DNA from: Anastrepha obliqua
Lineage: Eukaryota > Arthropoda > Insecta > Diptera > Tephritidae
Assembly (NCBI RefSeq): GCF_027943255.1
Contig: NC_072893.1
Coordinates: forward strand, 65,566,001-65,630,000
Length of the DNA: 64,000 nt
Direction of reading: 5' to 3'
The notes below the pieces were generated by a model that was not told the DNA's origin, made no database searches, and was given only the letters and a program-made list of their open reading frames with translations. Shown one piece after another: positions 20,394-30,377 of this stretch. How positions within the stretch are numbered: position 1 is the stretch's first letter; each line of letters opens with the position of its first letter. The translations under genes were made by a program, and so were the position numbers.

Positions 20394-22380
20394 GAGCCCT
20401 TGATTTTGAAAGTCGACTAAGTCATATTTTCCTTGTTTCGAGATAATTAGAGTTTTGCGTTTTAAAGGATTAAAAAATATTTTTGCACTATGGAAAATGA
20501 TTTTTCGACAGTAAAGTAGTGCCAACAAACAAGAATTTATTATGGTTGTGAAATTTATAACCATTTTTAACTGGATATGTGCTTTTGAAAGGTTGCAAAT
20601 GACTTAGTCGACTTTCAAAATTAACAGAATGACTTTATAAATGACTTATTCCAAGGAAACATTTTTATTAGTAATTAACATTTTATTCAAACTCATTTCA
20701 TTGTAACAAAGTAAATTATTTGTTAATATATATTTAGGGAAGTAAAGTGTTTGTGAAAAATTGGTGGGATATAGGGTAGTAAATCCATCATATCTTTATG
20801 TTTTTCTTTTGTTATTGGTCTAATAGTTGTGTACAATGGAGGCAAATCAATATTTTTGTATATTTTAGGTCTTCCTATTTTAGGTGAGAGGTCTAATATT
20901 TTGAATTCGGAATTGTCATCTAAGGAAGTTTTATAAAACATCTTATATGGAGAATTTTTTAGAAATCAGCTTCTCCATTGGTGTTTTTCTTTCTATTATT
21001 CGTTGAATCTTTTAGTTGTTTTGTCGAAATGAAATTTTTCTGAGCCATTTGTACCACCAAAAATGGTTTTTTTTTACATACTTCTATTAAATTATAATAA
21101 TGCTCAGGTATGTATAAATAATTCGATTTTTTAATTTTAGTTTCTATCATACCAAAATCGCGATCATTTGGCAAAAAGAATGGCCGGATACCATGAATTT
21201 ATGATCAACAGTTTCAACATTGTTATCAGATGACTGTACAATTTTTAACCAAACTAAAGCTATATTGATGTTACGATTTTGTCCTGTGCAGGCATCACTG
21301 TAAGCTATGACGTGCTTTTGAGTGGTAATGTCCTGAATGTGCTTTAAGATGCAGGACCTGAAGTGTGATGTGATCTCGTGTAATGGCTCTCACATGCTGG
21401 AAAACTCAGAATATGTTCTCGTACCACTTTAATTTTACCTTCATCTGTTTTTCTAGATGAACCAAGCATTTTGCCACGTAAATCCATTCCAGGTGATTTG
21501 GCATTTAAGGCACCGTTTAATCTTCCGTAAGATATTTTAAAAGTATCCAAAAAAAAAAAAAGTTCTACAAATGGAAACTTCTGAATTCCGTAAATTTATA
21601 TGATACTTATAACTACATTTTCTCATATATCCTTCTTCATTTCTGGGTCGTCTTAGCTTTATTGATAGTTTTCGAACCAAACCGTGCAGAAACAAATTCT
21701 GTTTTTCAAAACTTGCTAATATCCAAAAAAAAAAATCAAAATTTGCTTTACTATCTTCATATCCAATTGCATTTATACATTGCTTGGAACAACGGCAATC
21801 TTTATGTTCGAAAAGTTTACCACTCACAAGCTTAGACTTTTTTGTTTCATATTCCTCTCCACTATTTCTCTTCATTTTTCTTATATTTTGTGCATAATTA
21901 AGTTGATTTCGGCTCCTCTTTCTTGATTTCATGTTGATTTCTTCCATTTGTAGGGGTTCCGAATTCACTTTCACAGTATCAGTTGATTCATCTGAAGACG
22001 ATATTGCTCTTATTCGTTTCCATTTCTTGGGAGCATTACTTAAACTTCTTCGCAGTACAATGTCTACAACTAACTATAAATAGTACGTTTTTACATTTAA
22101 ATGATTACTTGATCATACCTGAATCGTTATGTAAAGGCATTACAAAATTATTATTTATTTTCCAAAATTTCTCAACGAACTGACTTAGTCGACTATCAAA
22201 ATGAACAGTTTCCGTATTTTGTTTAACAACCAAAAAATACACTCAATTTTACGAGTTAATTTTCATGGCATACTGCTAATCTCTTCAGATTATGTTAGTT
22301 CATTAGGATTAGATAACAAGTAGCTGATAAACTCGATTTTTAAAAATTTTGACTTAGTCGACTTTCAAAATCAAGGGCTC
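20394..22380 (-). mobile_element. Decayed DNA transposon with perfect 31-bp TIRs (Sola-like, inferred)
   Basis: The left end begins GAGCCCTTGATTTTGAAAGT (20,394). The right end (22,350-22,380) is its exact reverse complement over 31 bases. ATTT flanks both sides (20,390-20,393 and 22,381-22,384), a 4-bp duplication. A subterminal motif, GACTTAGTCGACTTTCAAAA or one-mismatch versions, occurs again inside at 20,601 and 22,182, probably as transposase-binding sites. A minus-strand transposase relic fills most of the 1,987 bp. The 4-bp duplication and a DDE-type transposase unlike mariner, hAT or piggyBac suggest the Sola group, but this is inference. Confidence 0.85.
20723..22075 (-). pseudogene. 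Uncharacterised DDE-type transposase relic
   Basis: Reading the minus strand from about 22,075 gives an acidic/basic leader (SSSDESTDTV, SRKRSRNQ), HKDCRCSKQC (a cysteine cluster), FDFFFWILASFEKQNLFLHG, KLSIKLRRPRNEEG and CSYKYHINL. It continues with SPGMDLRGKMLGSSRKTDEG, KIKVVREHILSFPACESHYT and RSHHT. After a deletion near 21,335 come VIAYSDACTGQNRNINIA, DHKFMVSGHSF and NDRDFGMIE. The (Y/W)SDxCxGQNRN and PNDRDFG motifs are the likely first and later acidic residues of an RNase H-fold transposase. I know this protein type as a common unnamed family in arthropod and cnidarian genomes. Frameshifts at poly-A 21,550, near 21,185 and near 20,950, plus the deletion, make it non-functional. Confidence 0.75.
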
Positions 22381-22469
22381 ATTTATAACACATTGATTTT
22401 TGATACAATAAAGTTCAAGTTTTAAGTAGTTCAAGAATTCTGTTGATTTTTTGCCAATTCCTTTCCAGA

Positions 22470-22900
22470 AACTGTTTAGTGTTTCTTCTCTCTCTCTCTT
22501 GACTTCACAGTCTGTGGTGGACCATAGCTTCATCAACAATCCACCTCTAATTCAATCTCTCTCTTGCCTCATTTCTCATCAAGCCATCTCTTTCTTCCTC
22601 CAATTGGACGCAAACCAAACACCCTGTTCTGGATTCTTTCGTTGGGCATTCTTATGATGTGGCCAATCAATCTAATCTAATCTATGTAATAAAACGTATT
22701 ACATTTTCACCACCAATAAGGTTTCGAATTTCGTTGTTGTAACGAATGCGATAAGTGCTGTTTTCAAGCCGAATAGGACAGTCGATTTTTCTCAATATGG
22801 ATCTTTCAAATCGCAATGGCTGGTTTATACATATCATTAACTTTCAGTGTCCAGACTTCAGTACCATAAGTAGTGTTTCTTCCATGTAACGAAAATTTCG
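22470..22900 (-). mobile_element. LINE relic (RT C-terminal region)
   Basis: Minus-strand segments read YGTEVWTLKVNDMYKPA, ERSILRKI-like residues, LENSTYRIRYNNEIRNL, then GRLIGHIIRMPNERIQNRVF. This is the conserved C-terminal region of an RTE/CR1-type ORF2 (YGxExWT...RxRxNxEL...RWLGHxxRM). Only about 430 bp remains. A (TCTC)n stretch at 22,490-22,500 breaks the frame. Confidence 0.65.
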
Positions 22901-22904
22901 AGTA

Positions 22905-23170
22905 TTCGTTATGTGGAGAAAATACACAGAAGCGCCGGCGGAAAAAAATCTATGCGGTTTTCGGGTACTTCAAAACTGCATTTTGCTATATCAAAATTTG
23001 ATGAGCTATAAAATTGCATACTCGTTTTTTTTTTTTAATTTTCAGTTAAAAGTTTGAAATTCTGATGAGAATTTGTTGAGTTTTTTTTAAGTTTGCAAAA
23101 TGTTTGGACTTGGATTTACACGGTTTTGCTAGGAAACTAAACAATATTTTCATTAAAAATTATTAATTAT
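22905..23170 (+). repeat. Anonymous dispersed repeat, copy 3 (diverged)
   Basis: It includes TTTGCTATATCAAAATTTGA, TATAAAATTGCATACTCG and GGACTTGGATTTAC in the same order as at 53,700-54,010 and, more weakly, 3940-4312. It has no coding potential. Confidence 0.5.
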
Positions 23171-23235
23171 TAAAATTAAATGAGAAACGAATAAACTATC
23201 AGAATTTGTCAATAAGTACCTGCACTTATGCTATG

Positions 23236-23490
23236 GATTGCGGCCGAGTGGGTTGGTGAGTGACTACCATTCGGAATTCGAAAAACGTAGGTTCGAATTT
23301 CCGTTTTTTCTAATAGCGGTCGCCCTTCGTCAGACAATGGCAAACCTCGGAGCGTATGAAAAAGCTCCTTATAAAAAACAACTGCCGTTCGGAGTCGGCT
23401 TAAAACCCCCCAATTGTGGAATAATAACAAAACGCACGCGACAAATAGGAGATGGAGCTCGGCCAAACACCTAACAGAAGTGTGATTGTC
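23236..23490 (+). mobile_element. tRNA-derived SINE, copy 2
   Basis: It starts GCGGCCGAGTGGGTTGGTGA (A-box region) with GGTTCGAATTTCCG (B box) at 23,290. The body includes CAATGGCAAACCTCGGAGCG, GAGTCGGCTTAAAACC and the tail GGCCAAACACCTAACAGAAG. The last block is shared with the copy at 58,733. This is the least damaged of the three copies. An AT-rich TTTATT-repeat tail follows. Confidence 0.78.
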
Positions 23491-24186
23491 AATTATTTAT
23501 TTTATTTATTTAAAGACTAATACTTCAACTTCATTCTTGAAAAATGTAAGGGAATTCTTTTGCTGTTATAATAATCGGTCGAAAAAAACTCCCGAGCTCT
23601 GTGCTCAATAGGAGCGGATGTATAGGAAACTCCATAGAGCTTTTGCAGAATCTCTTTCGCTGGAAACATGCGAAAGCATTCCACTTGCGATTTGATAACC
23701 GAGACTCTGAAAGACATGAGGCGTCTGGGAAAACTGAGACACAGCAGCGGCAGTTAATCGCCTTGCCTGCCTCTTCGCGATGTAATACTTGACAGTAGTC
23801 TCGCGGCGAGAGGGGATGGAAATAAACACGCTTAGCCCGGCTTCAGAAGGCCACTTGAGGGTAGCGAACCACAACGCCACTGAAAAAAAATCTAATTCCT
23901 GACAATGAGCACACTACGAGTTTAGCGCACCTATAAAACCTCGACGCTTCTCTTATATCACTGAGTTAAAAATATTCACCAATTTTCGGACAATGACTTC
24001 GATGGTCAAAGGGGAGAGTGCCATATAAACCTATAAACTGCATATACTTCTTTAGTAGAGTGATTCCATGTCAAGTAGTTAAAGTATTTTGGGAGTGGTC
24101 CCAAAATTTTTTGAAAAATATATATTTTATGCATTATAAAAAACTCCATTCTTTTCGAAGGGCGCTTTATTAAATACGACAATACT
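23491..24186. other. Unassigned sequence
   Basis: Overlapping frames of 60-90 codons on both strands (23,600-23,880) show no domain I recognise. A motif at 24,060-24,110 (CAAGTAGTTAAAGTATTTTG) resembles the repeat start at 30,098. Confidence 0.4.
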
Positions 24187-24188
24187 TA

Positions 24189-25147
24189 CGAGGGGTGCCT
24201 TTTATATTTCGGGATTTGGCAACCCTGGTGTTGCAATCTGGCAACTGACAGCTGTATCGCAAAGTTTGACATTTTTTGGGCTTTTACGTACTCAGAACGT
24301 TTCGAAATACCAGCGCTATTTGTGTTGTTTACAGTAACTTAAAAGATTCATCTCGGTCCAAAAATGGAATTAAATCGTGAACATTTTCGTGCGATTACTT
24401 TTTTACAACTTTCGACGTGGATTAACTCAGCAACATTGCATGGATGAACTTAATTCATTTTTTGGCGATGAAGCTCCATCAAGGACCAGTGTTTATCGAT
24501 GGTATGGAGAATTCAATCGTGGTCATAGTTCACTCCAAGACGAATTTCGTGAAGGTCGTCCAAAATCAGTTGTTGTTCCGAAAACCATTGATGCTGTGCG
24601 CGAACTGATATTACAAGATCGTCATGTGACCTATCGTGAGATTGAGACAATCTTCGGCATTAGTGGGACCAGCATACATTCAATATTGCATAAACATTTG
24701 ACTGTCAAAAAAATTTGTTTGCTCAAAAAAGGCTTGTGTCGATTGGTCGAAGGAAATGCTCAAAAAATACAATCGCGGGGCTTCGAAACACGTCTACGAC
24801 ATCGTGACAGGTGATGAATCATGGATTTACACCTGTGAGCTCGAAAGTAAACAGCAGTCGACTGTATGGGTGTTTCAAGATGAGCCAAATCCAACAAAAG
24901 TGGTTCGCGCACGAATCACTTCCAAGCAAATGGTCGCGTGTTTTTTCGGAAAAACGGTTGCGGCATTCAGAATGCATGTTTTGGAGGTACCTCATTCAGA
25001 GTGGCAAAAGTGCTTAGACAATTGGTTCAAACGCATGCAAAAGTGTATAGATCTTCATGGAGAATATTTTGAAAAACAATAAAGTGATTTTCGATGATTA
25101 AAATTTGTTTTTGTTCTCTAATCCCGACATATAAAAGGCACCCCTCG
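24189..25147 (+). mobile_element. Internally deleted mariner with both TIRs
   Basis: The left end CGAGGGGTGCCTTTTATATT and the inverted right end (TATAAAAGGCACCCCTCG) are nearly identical and flanked by TA. Length is 959 bp against the usual 1.3 kb; the missing part is inside the transposase gene. Confidence 0.88.
24364..25082 (+). pseudogene. mariner transposase lacking its second and third catalytic Asp
   Basis: ATG 24,364 opens MELNREHFRAI. A run of T at 24,402-24,407 shifts the frame into FYNFRRGLTQQHCMDELNS, DEAPSRTSVYRWYGEFNRG and GISGTSIHSILHKHL (the two DNA-binding helix-turn-helix domains). A second shift near 24,725-24,756 leads to IVTGDESWIYTCE (first Asp) and MVACFFGKT. The next residues are already the C-terminus (AFRMHVLEVPHSEWQKCLDN, then LHGEYFEKQ). 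About 130 residues with the second and third Asp are absent, so it could not cut DNA even if the frame were intact. The C-terminus matches the fragment at 30,690-31,012. Confidence 0.85.
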
Positions 25148-25149
25148 TA

Positions 25150-25614
25150 CAACTACATAAGTAAACAAATATGAGCTTAGAAACTAATAGTGAGCATGAA
25201 AATGTGAATTGTTGTTGTTGCTATGTACCAAAGAGGAAGAGATTGGTGTGCCATTAGAGAAAAGGTCAGTTAATAATTGAGCAAATTAAGAAACGTGAAG
25301 AAGAGATGTGAGAGCATATGTAAGTAGGGGAGGTGAGGAGAAAATTAGTAAGGAAGTGTGTGTTGTTGCTAGTGAGAGCATGGGTATGTGAATATATTAA
25401 TAGAACAGCTTTTGATTTGCATCACCTCAATTTTTCTGAAAATTAGTTTATTTGTGGAACTAAGTATAAGTGAATAGGAACAATATCATAATTTTGAGAT
25501 TTATTCAATGTTGACAATTTTTGTATGCAGTTCTTTCAAGTCAAATGAATATCTCTTTTTGTCATTTTTAAAAAATATATAACATTTTTTTTATTTATTT
25601 TTTTTTGTTAAATT
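25150..25614. other. Unassigned sequence with a dispersed-repeat end
   Basis: Purine-rich stretch (25,200-25,400) without ORFs. 25,493-25,550 (GAGATTTATTCAATGTTGAC, then TTTGTATGCAGTTCTTTCAA) matches a block at 30,217-30,270 and, inverted, 32,140-32,190. Confidence 0.45.
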
Positions 25615-25624
25615 TATCTGAATT
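25615..25624 (+). repeat. Left target-site duplication of LINE B
   Basis: TATCTGAATT is repeated at 29,027-29,036, directly after the LINE tail. Confidence 0.88.
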
Positions 25625-28600
25625 GTGGCGCTGGAGGGCTGCAAGGATGAGACGCTACTCTTTGGGTCCTGCTATATGCCACATGATGAGGAAGCACCAC
25701 AAGCGGAACTTCGGAAGCTGGTAGAAACAGCTGCCAGAAAGAAGCATGCTCTGGTGGTAGGGACGGACGCAAACGCACATCACACAGTCTGGGGAAGTGC
25801 AGACATAAACGACCGAGGTGAGTCACTATTTACCTATATTCTTCAAAGTAGTCTAGAAATAGCTAATAGAGGTGAGGAACCAACATATGTGGGACCAACC
25901 TCGAAGAATGTACTCGATTTAACACTCTACACAAGCAGGCATGTTATGGTTCAGGAATGGGAAGTATTGAGTAGGCCCTCATTCTCTGATCACAGATACA
26001 TAAGCTTTCAGGTGATATTTCGCTCAAAAAACAAGCTTACATCCTTTAGAAATCCTAAGAATACGAACTGGGACTTGTATAGGGATATACTATCAAAAAC
26101 ACCAATAATACCCCGGAAATACAAGACAAACATCGCGCTTGAGAAAGGGGTTGAATTGTTTACAACTACGCTTGTTAAAGCCTTTAAAAGATCCTGCCCT
26201 CCAACACGTAATAGACGCAAGGTGAAGCCTCCTTGGTGGAACAGGGAATTAGGAGCACAAAGGCGTAGGGTACATGAATTCTATAGGTTAGCAAAAGTGG
26301 CTGACGATGAGTTCTGTTGGAAAGAGTATAAGGATCTGCTAAAAGTATACAAGAAAGAGATACGTAAAGCCAAGAGAGAATCTTGGAAAGACTTCTGTAG
26401 CAGTATGGAAGGCACTAACGATGTGGCTAGACTTAGGAAACTGTTATCCAAGAATCCGTCTATGCCAAGAACAATACGAAAAACTAACGGGGAGTGGGCT
26501 GACAGCTGTGAGGACTCTCTAGAAGACCTAGTCAGTACACACTTTCCAGGGTGTGCGGACACTGCAGATCTCGAACCTAGAGGAGATATTGTGCACGAAA
26601 TCCCGACGAACATAATTACAAACAACAAAATAGAATGGACTATACAAAGTTTCGACCCATACAAATCGCCAGGACTGGATGGAATCTTCCCGGCCATGCT
26701 CCAAAAGGTAAGCCATCTTGTGGTACCATGGTTAAAAACGATATTCAGGGGATGCCTGAGGTTCAGCTACGTTCCTGTATTGTGGAGAGAGGCGAGGGTT
26801 GTGTTTATTCCAAAAGCGGGAAAAAGCAACCCTCTTTACTCAAAGGAGTACAGGCCCATTAGTCTGACCTCATTTCTCCTGAAAACGTTAGAGAAGATTT
26901 TAGACACATACATTAGAGACACAATTGCGCCGGACGAATTATCCAAGGCGCAGCATGCCTACACTAAAGGCAGATCCACTGAAACTGCACTTCACTCACT
27001 TATACTAAACATAGAAAAGGCGTTAGAATATAAGGAGTATGCTCTAGGAGTATTTCTAGATATATCAGGAGCCTTTAACAACGTGACAAAAGATGCTATT
27101 CTAAACAGCATTGAGTCACTTAACGTGCAACCCGCGGTTTATCTATGGATAAGGCAGCTATTAGCTAGCAGAAAGATAAAAGCGGAGTGGAACGATGCGA
27201 GCGTCACCAAATATGCATGTAGAGGTACTCCGCAAGGTGGGGTACTATCACCGCTATTATGGTTACTTGTAGCAAATGAAATTCTTAAGAAACTTGACGG
27301 AGGGGCACCTAAACTAGTGGCTTATGCCGATGACATAGCTATAATAGTTACGGGAAAGTACCTGGACACCATCAGTAATGTGATGAACAACACTCTCAAA
27401 ACGATACACCAATGGACATCCCGCGCAGGGCTAGGGATAAACGCCGGAAAAACGGACATGGTACTTTTTACCAGGAAGTACAAAGTTCCGGCGTGGAACC
27501 TACCGAAGCTGGGCAATAACGAACTACTTCTCAAAGACTATGCGAGGTACCTCGGAGTAATACTGGACAGCAAATTGCTGTGGAAGCACAACGTCGAGGA
27601 GAGGGTGAAGAAGGCCAGTAATGCTTTGTACGCATGTAAAAGAATGCTGGGTGTTACTTGGGGTCTATCACCCTCTCTGATGCATTGGTGCTACACAGCA
27701 GTAGTCAGACCGATATTGCTGTATGGAACCTTAGTATGGTGGACTGCGACAAAAAAACTGACATACTTAATGCCGCTAGAAAGGATTCAACGCCTCGCTG
27801 CTCTGTGCATAACAGGAGCGATGAAAACCACTCCAACGGCGGCACTGGAGAAGATACTCAGCATGCCACCTATTGACCTCATGGCGGAAAACCTGGCAGC
27901 GAAATCCGCGAGGAGGCTAATGGCTGCGGGGGTATTCACCTGCAGAACCTTCGGTCACAGCTCAATAGGAAAGTGGAGCTCAGGTGGCACGGACTACATG
28001 ACTCCGTACTTTAATTGGGAGAGAAGGTTTCGCACTACAATTGAAGAGGAGGGATGGCACAAAGGCATGAAGCCTGGCCATAGAACTTTTCACATCTATA
28101 CAGACGGCTCGAAAACTCCAGACGGAGTGGGAGCAGGTATTTACTGCTCAAAACTAGGAATAAGGCAGCCTATCAAGCTACCAGACCACAGCAGTATTTT
28201 CCAAGCGGAAGTTTTTGCTGTGGGGAAGGCCGCGGAGCTAGCCTACTCTAGAACAAGAAAGAACTCAACAATTAATATATACGTGGATAGTCAAGCAGCA
28301 ATAAGAGCAATAAGCTCATATTGTATTAAGTCCAAAAATGTTCGACGGAGCAGGGAGGCCATAGAAAGGCTAGCCGGAAACAATAGGCTGCATATCTACT
28401 GGGTACCTGGTCACAAAGGCATTATGGGGAACGAAATAGTAGATGAGATAGCAAAAAGTGCTGTGAGGCTACCATTTGATCAAGAGAACGACATACCAAA
28501 ACCGCTAAACACAATATACAACGAAATGGACGACCACATGAAAAGGCAAGTGGAAGCTAGGTGGACTAACTTGACCACATGCAAAACGGCAAAAGTCATG

Positions 28601-28945
28601 TGTAGGACTAACGACAAAAAACTGACTCCATTCGTACTTACGCTCTCGCGAAAGGAATGCAGAACTATCATAGGTATGCTAACAGGCCACAATCTACTGG
28701 CTGCATATGCGTACAAGATAGGGATTGCTAACACGGACAAATGCAGGAAATGCAGAGAGGATGTTGAGGAGACTTTAGAACACCTTCTGTGCGCTTGTCC
28801 GGCATTACTAAAAACGCGACTAAAATGCCTGGGAGCACCACTGTTTGAGGGTCTGGAAGACGTCTCTAAAGCGGAGCTCCCAGCCCTACTTAGATTCGCT
28901 AAAAGCGCTGACATCCTACTTGATGTCTACTTCAGGTATTCATAG
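25625..28945 (+). CDS. LINE B ORF2 remnant: endonuclease (partial), RT, RNase H, CCHC
   Basis: There are 1,106 sense codons without a stop, starting exactly at the insertion junction (the first codon is GTG and a TGA lies just upstream, so no native start remains). Residues 1-140 are the C-terminal two thirds of the endonuclease (VVGTDANAHHTVWG, RPSFSDHRY). RT follows, with FRPISLTSFLLKTLEKI, QHAYTKGRSTETALH, LDISGAFNNV, GTPQGGVLSPLLW and KLVAYADDIAII (catalytic YADD at 27,323). RNase H shows IYTDGSKTPDG, FQAEVFAVG, VDSQAA and GNEIVDEIA, so all four acidic positions are present. The C-terminus has CRKCREDVEETLEHLLCAC. About 80-90 residues of the endonuclease N-terminus are missing. It cannot be expressed as a functional element but is remarkably undamaged. 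Confidence 0.92.
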   Translation: MALEGCKDETLLFGSCYMPHDEEAPQAELRKLVETAARKKHALVVGTDANAHHTVWGSADINDRGESLFTYILQSSLEIANRGEEPTYVGPTSKNVLDLTLYTSRHVMVQEWEVLSRPSFSDHRYISFQVIFRSKNKLTSFRNPKNTNWDLYRDILSKTPIIPRKYKTNIALEKGVELFTTTLVKAFKRSCPPTRNRRKVKPPWWNRELGAQRRRVHEFYRLAKVADDEFCWKEYKDLLKVYKKEIRKAKRESWKDFCSSMEGTNDVARLRKLLSKNPSMPRTIRKTNGEWADSCEDSLEDLVSTHFPGCADTADLEPRGDIVHEIPTNIITNNKIEWTIQSFDPYKSPGLDGIFPAMLQKVSHLVVPWLKTIFRGCLRFSYVPVLWREARVVFIPKAGKSNPLYSKEYRPISLTSFLLKTLEKILDTYIRDTIAPDELSKAQHAYTKGRSTETALHSLILNIEKALEYKEYALGVFLDISGAFNNVTKDAILNSIESLNVQPAVYLWIRQLLASRKIKAEWNDASVTKYACRGTPQGGVLSPLLWLLVANEILKKLDGGAPKLVAYADDIAIIVTGKYLDTISNVMNNTLKTIHQWTSRAGLGINAGKTDMVLFTRKYKVPAWNLPKLGNNELLLKDYARYLGVILDSKLLWKHNVEERVKKASNALYACKRMLGVTWGLSPSLMHWCYTAVVRPILLYGTLVWWTATKKLTYLMPLERIQRLAALCITGAMKTTPTAALEKILSMPPIDLMAENLAAKSARRLMAAGVFTCRTFGHSSIGKWSSGGTDYMTPYFNWERRFRTTIEEEGWHKGMKPGHRTFHIYTDGSKTPDGVGAGIYCSKLGIRQPIKLPDHSSIFQAEVFAVGKAAELAYSRTRKNSTINIYVDSQAAIRAISSYCIKSKNVRRSREAIERLAGNNRLHIYWVPGHKGIMGNEIVDEIAKSAVRLPFDQENDIPKPLNTIYNEMDDHMKRQVEARWTNLTTCKTAKVMCRTNDKKLTPFVLTLSRKECRTIIGMLTGHNLLAAYAYKIGIANTDKCRKCREDVEETLEHLLCACPALLKTRLKCLGAPLFEGLEDVSKAELPALLRFAKSADILLDVYFRYS

Positions 28946-29026
28946 AGGTCGGTCTCCATCTGGTATCGCTAGGGACCAAAAGGTCTATGCGCGGCTTATT
29001 GCCAACCAGGCTAACCTAACCTAACC
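25625..29026 (+). mobile_element. LINE B: 5'-truncated LOA/I-type retrotransposon
   Basis: The element is 3,402 bp and bounded by a 10-bp duplication. It begins inside the endonuclease domain and ends in a short (CTAAC)n/(AACCT)n tail (29,011-29,026). The 5' truncation is the usual product of incomplete reverse transcription. It is related to LINE A in domain order but a different family: the sequences differ widely and the tail repeat is a pentamer rather than a tetramer. Confidence 0.92.
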
Positions 29027-29036
29027 TATCTGAATT
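29027..29036 (+). repeat. Right target-site duplication of LINE B
   Basis: TATCTGAATT, an exact match to 25,615-25,624. Confidence 0.88.
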
Positions 29037-30092
29037 TTGCTCAAACTTTTAGCCTGGAGTTATATGGTTTTCTTTCGTAAAATGCACTTTACTTGTATAA
29101 AAACATACAAAATATAAATAAGAAAATATGTATATAATATTTGCTAAAACTTGGTAATTCCTCGCGCTACTGTTATTTTGAACACAGGTGTGCATTAATT
29201 TAACCGAAATGCTTTAAATTTCTGTGAAAATTTGAAAATAAAAAATCTCTGCTCTAAGAATAAAGTTCATGCTCTGCTTACTAACGGTTATATGATCTGC
29301 TGTAACTTAGCCCATTACAATTCCGACCTTGTTAACCTTGCCATTTGGCACGTTAAAATGTGAAGGTCACGAGTTTGCAGTCAAAAAAAAAAAAAGAAAC
29401 AATAGAAAACTGCGCGACTTGAACACAAACAAGCAAACTAACATAAAACTTATATTGAGAGCTTCAATGTATGTGTCGCAGAAAGGCGGCAGCCGTATCT
29501 GCACCCCCCTTTCCGAATGCATGTGTGCTGTAACAGTTCCCATACGTAAGTGCATTCACACCCGCCTTTGCACTACTACATTTCAAGGTCTAGGAAACGC
29601 TATACGCCAGCACTTAAGGTCGGAAATAAAAACTTGCCTCTGAAACTGAGAAGTATTATGTGAAGAAATGTAACTATGCATGTAGTTATGTATATGAAAT
29701 TTAAAACAAATGTATTTATATATAACCATGTATGTGTGTAAGTTTGTTTAAGTGCACATTCGTGCGCATACCCCGCAGTCAAAGCTACTAGTTCTGCGCC
29801 ACGATGTAGGGGAATAGCGGAGGTGGCGCTGCATTCTGTCACTCTTGGTTCTCAACTGACTTACTCTCATTTTGCTTTACAGCTGCAGTGGTTAGCCTTC
29901 TATTTTTTGCCAATGCTAGAAACTGGTATTTTGAATATGGCGCTGCCCTACTAAACGTGAGTTATCTGTCTCTGCACCAGCATTATAACGTTTAATATAC
30001 CAGAAAGCTCCTTTATATTAGTTAAAGCACTACTACCCCATACACCAGTCTTAAACCAGTTAATGAACTACTTCATAATGGAACAATTCCAC
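29037..30092. other. Unassigned sequence
   Basis: A 104-codon plus-strand frame (29,329-29,643) starts in a poly-A run and has no recognisable domain. No terminal repeats were found. Confidence 0.4.
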
Positions 30093-30275
30093 GCCAAGTG
30101 ATCCAAGTATTTTGGACAATGTTGTAAATTTTTCTTAAAATTGGTTTATGTATTTAGTTTTGTACGCTTGAGTATAAGAGGAAGTAAACTAAAAAAGTGT
30201 GAAACAAATTTTATACTCCTAAGATTTATTAAATGTTGAAAATTCTTATATGCAGTTTTTCAAGTCAAACATCAC
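30093..30275 (+). repeat. Dispersed repeat, forward arm
   Basis: It begins CCACGCCAAGTGATCCAAGT and ends with AAATGTTGAAAATTCTTATA, TGCAGTTTTTCAAGTC. Parts of the same sequence occur inverted at 32,140-32,287 and forward at 25,493-25,550. It may be the left arm of a large, heavily invaded element. Confidence 0.5.
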
Positions 30276-30377
30276 AGGTTCTTTTTAATAATTCCACATT
30301 TGTTTTCTTTTTATAGAACGAAGAAACGTTTTAAACAAAAATTTGTTAGAAAAAAATTTCATATTATCGTTTAAATT

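Noticed and set aside
29011..29026. CTAACC repeats as a telomere or interstitial telomeric site
   Set aside because: The repeats sit exactly between the LINE 3' UTR and its target duplication, so they are the element's tail.
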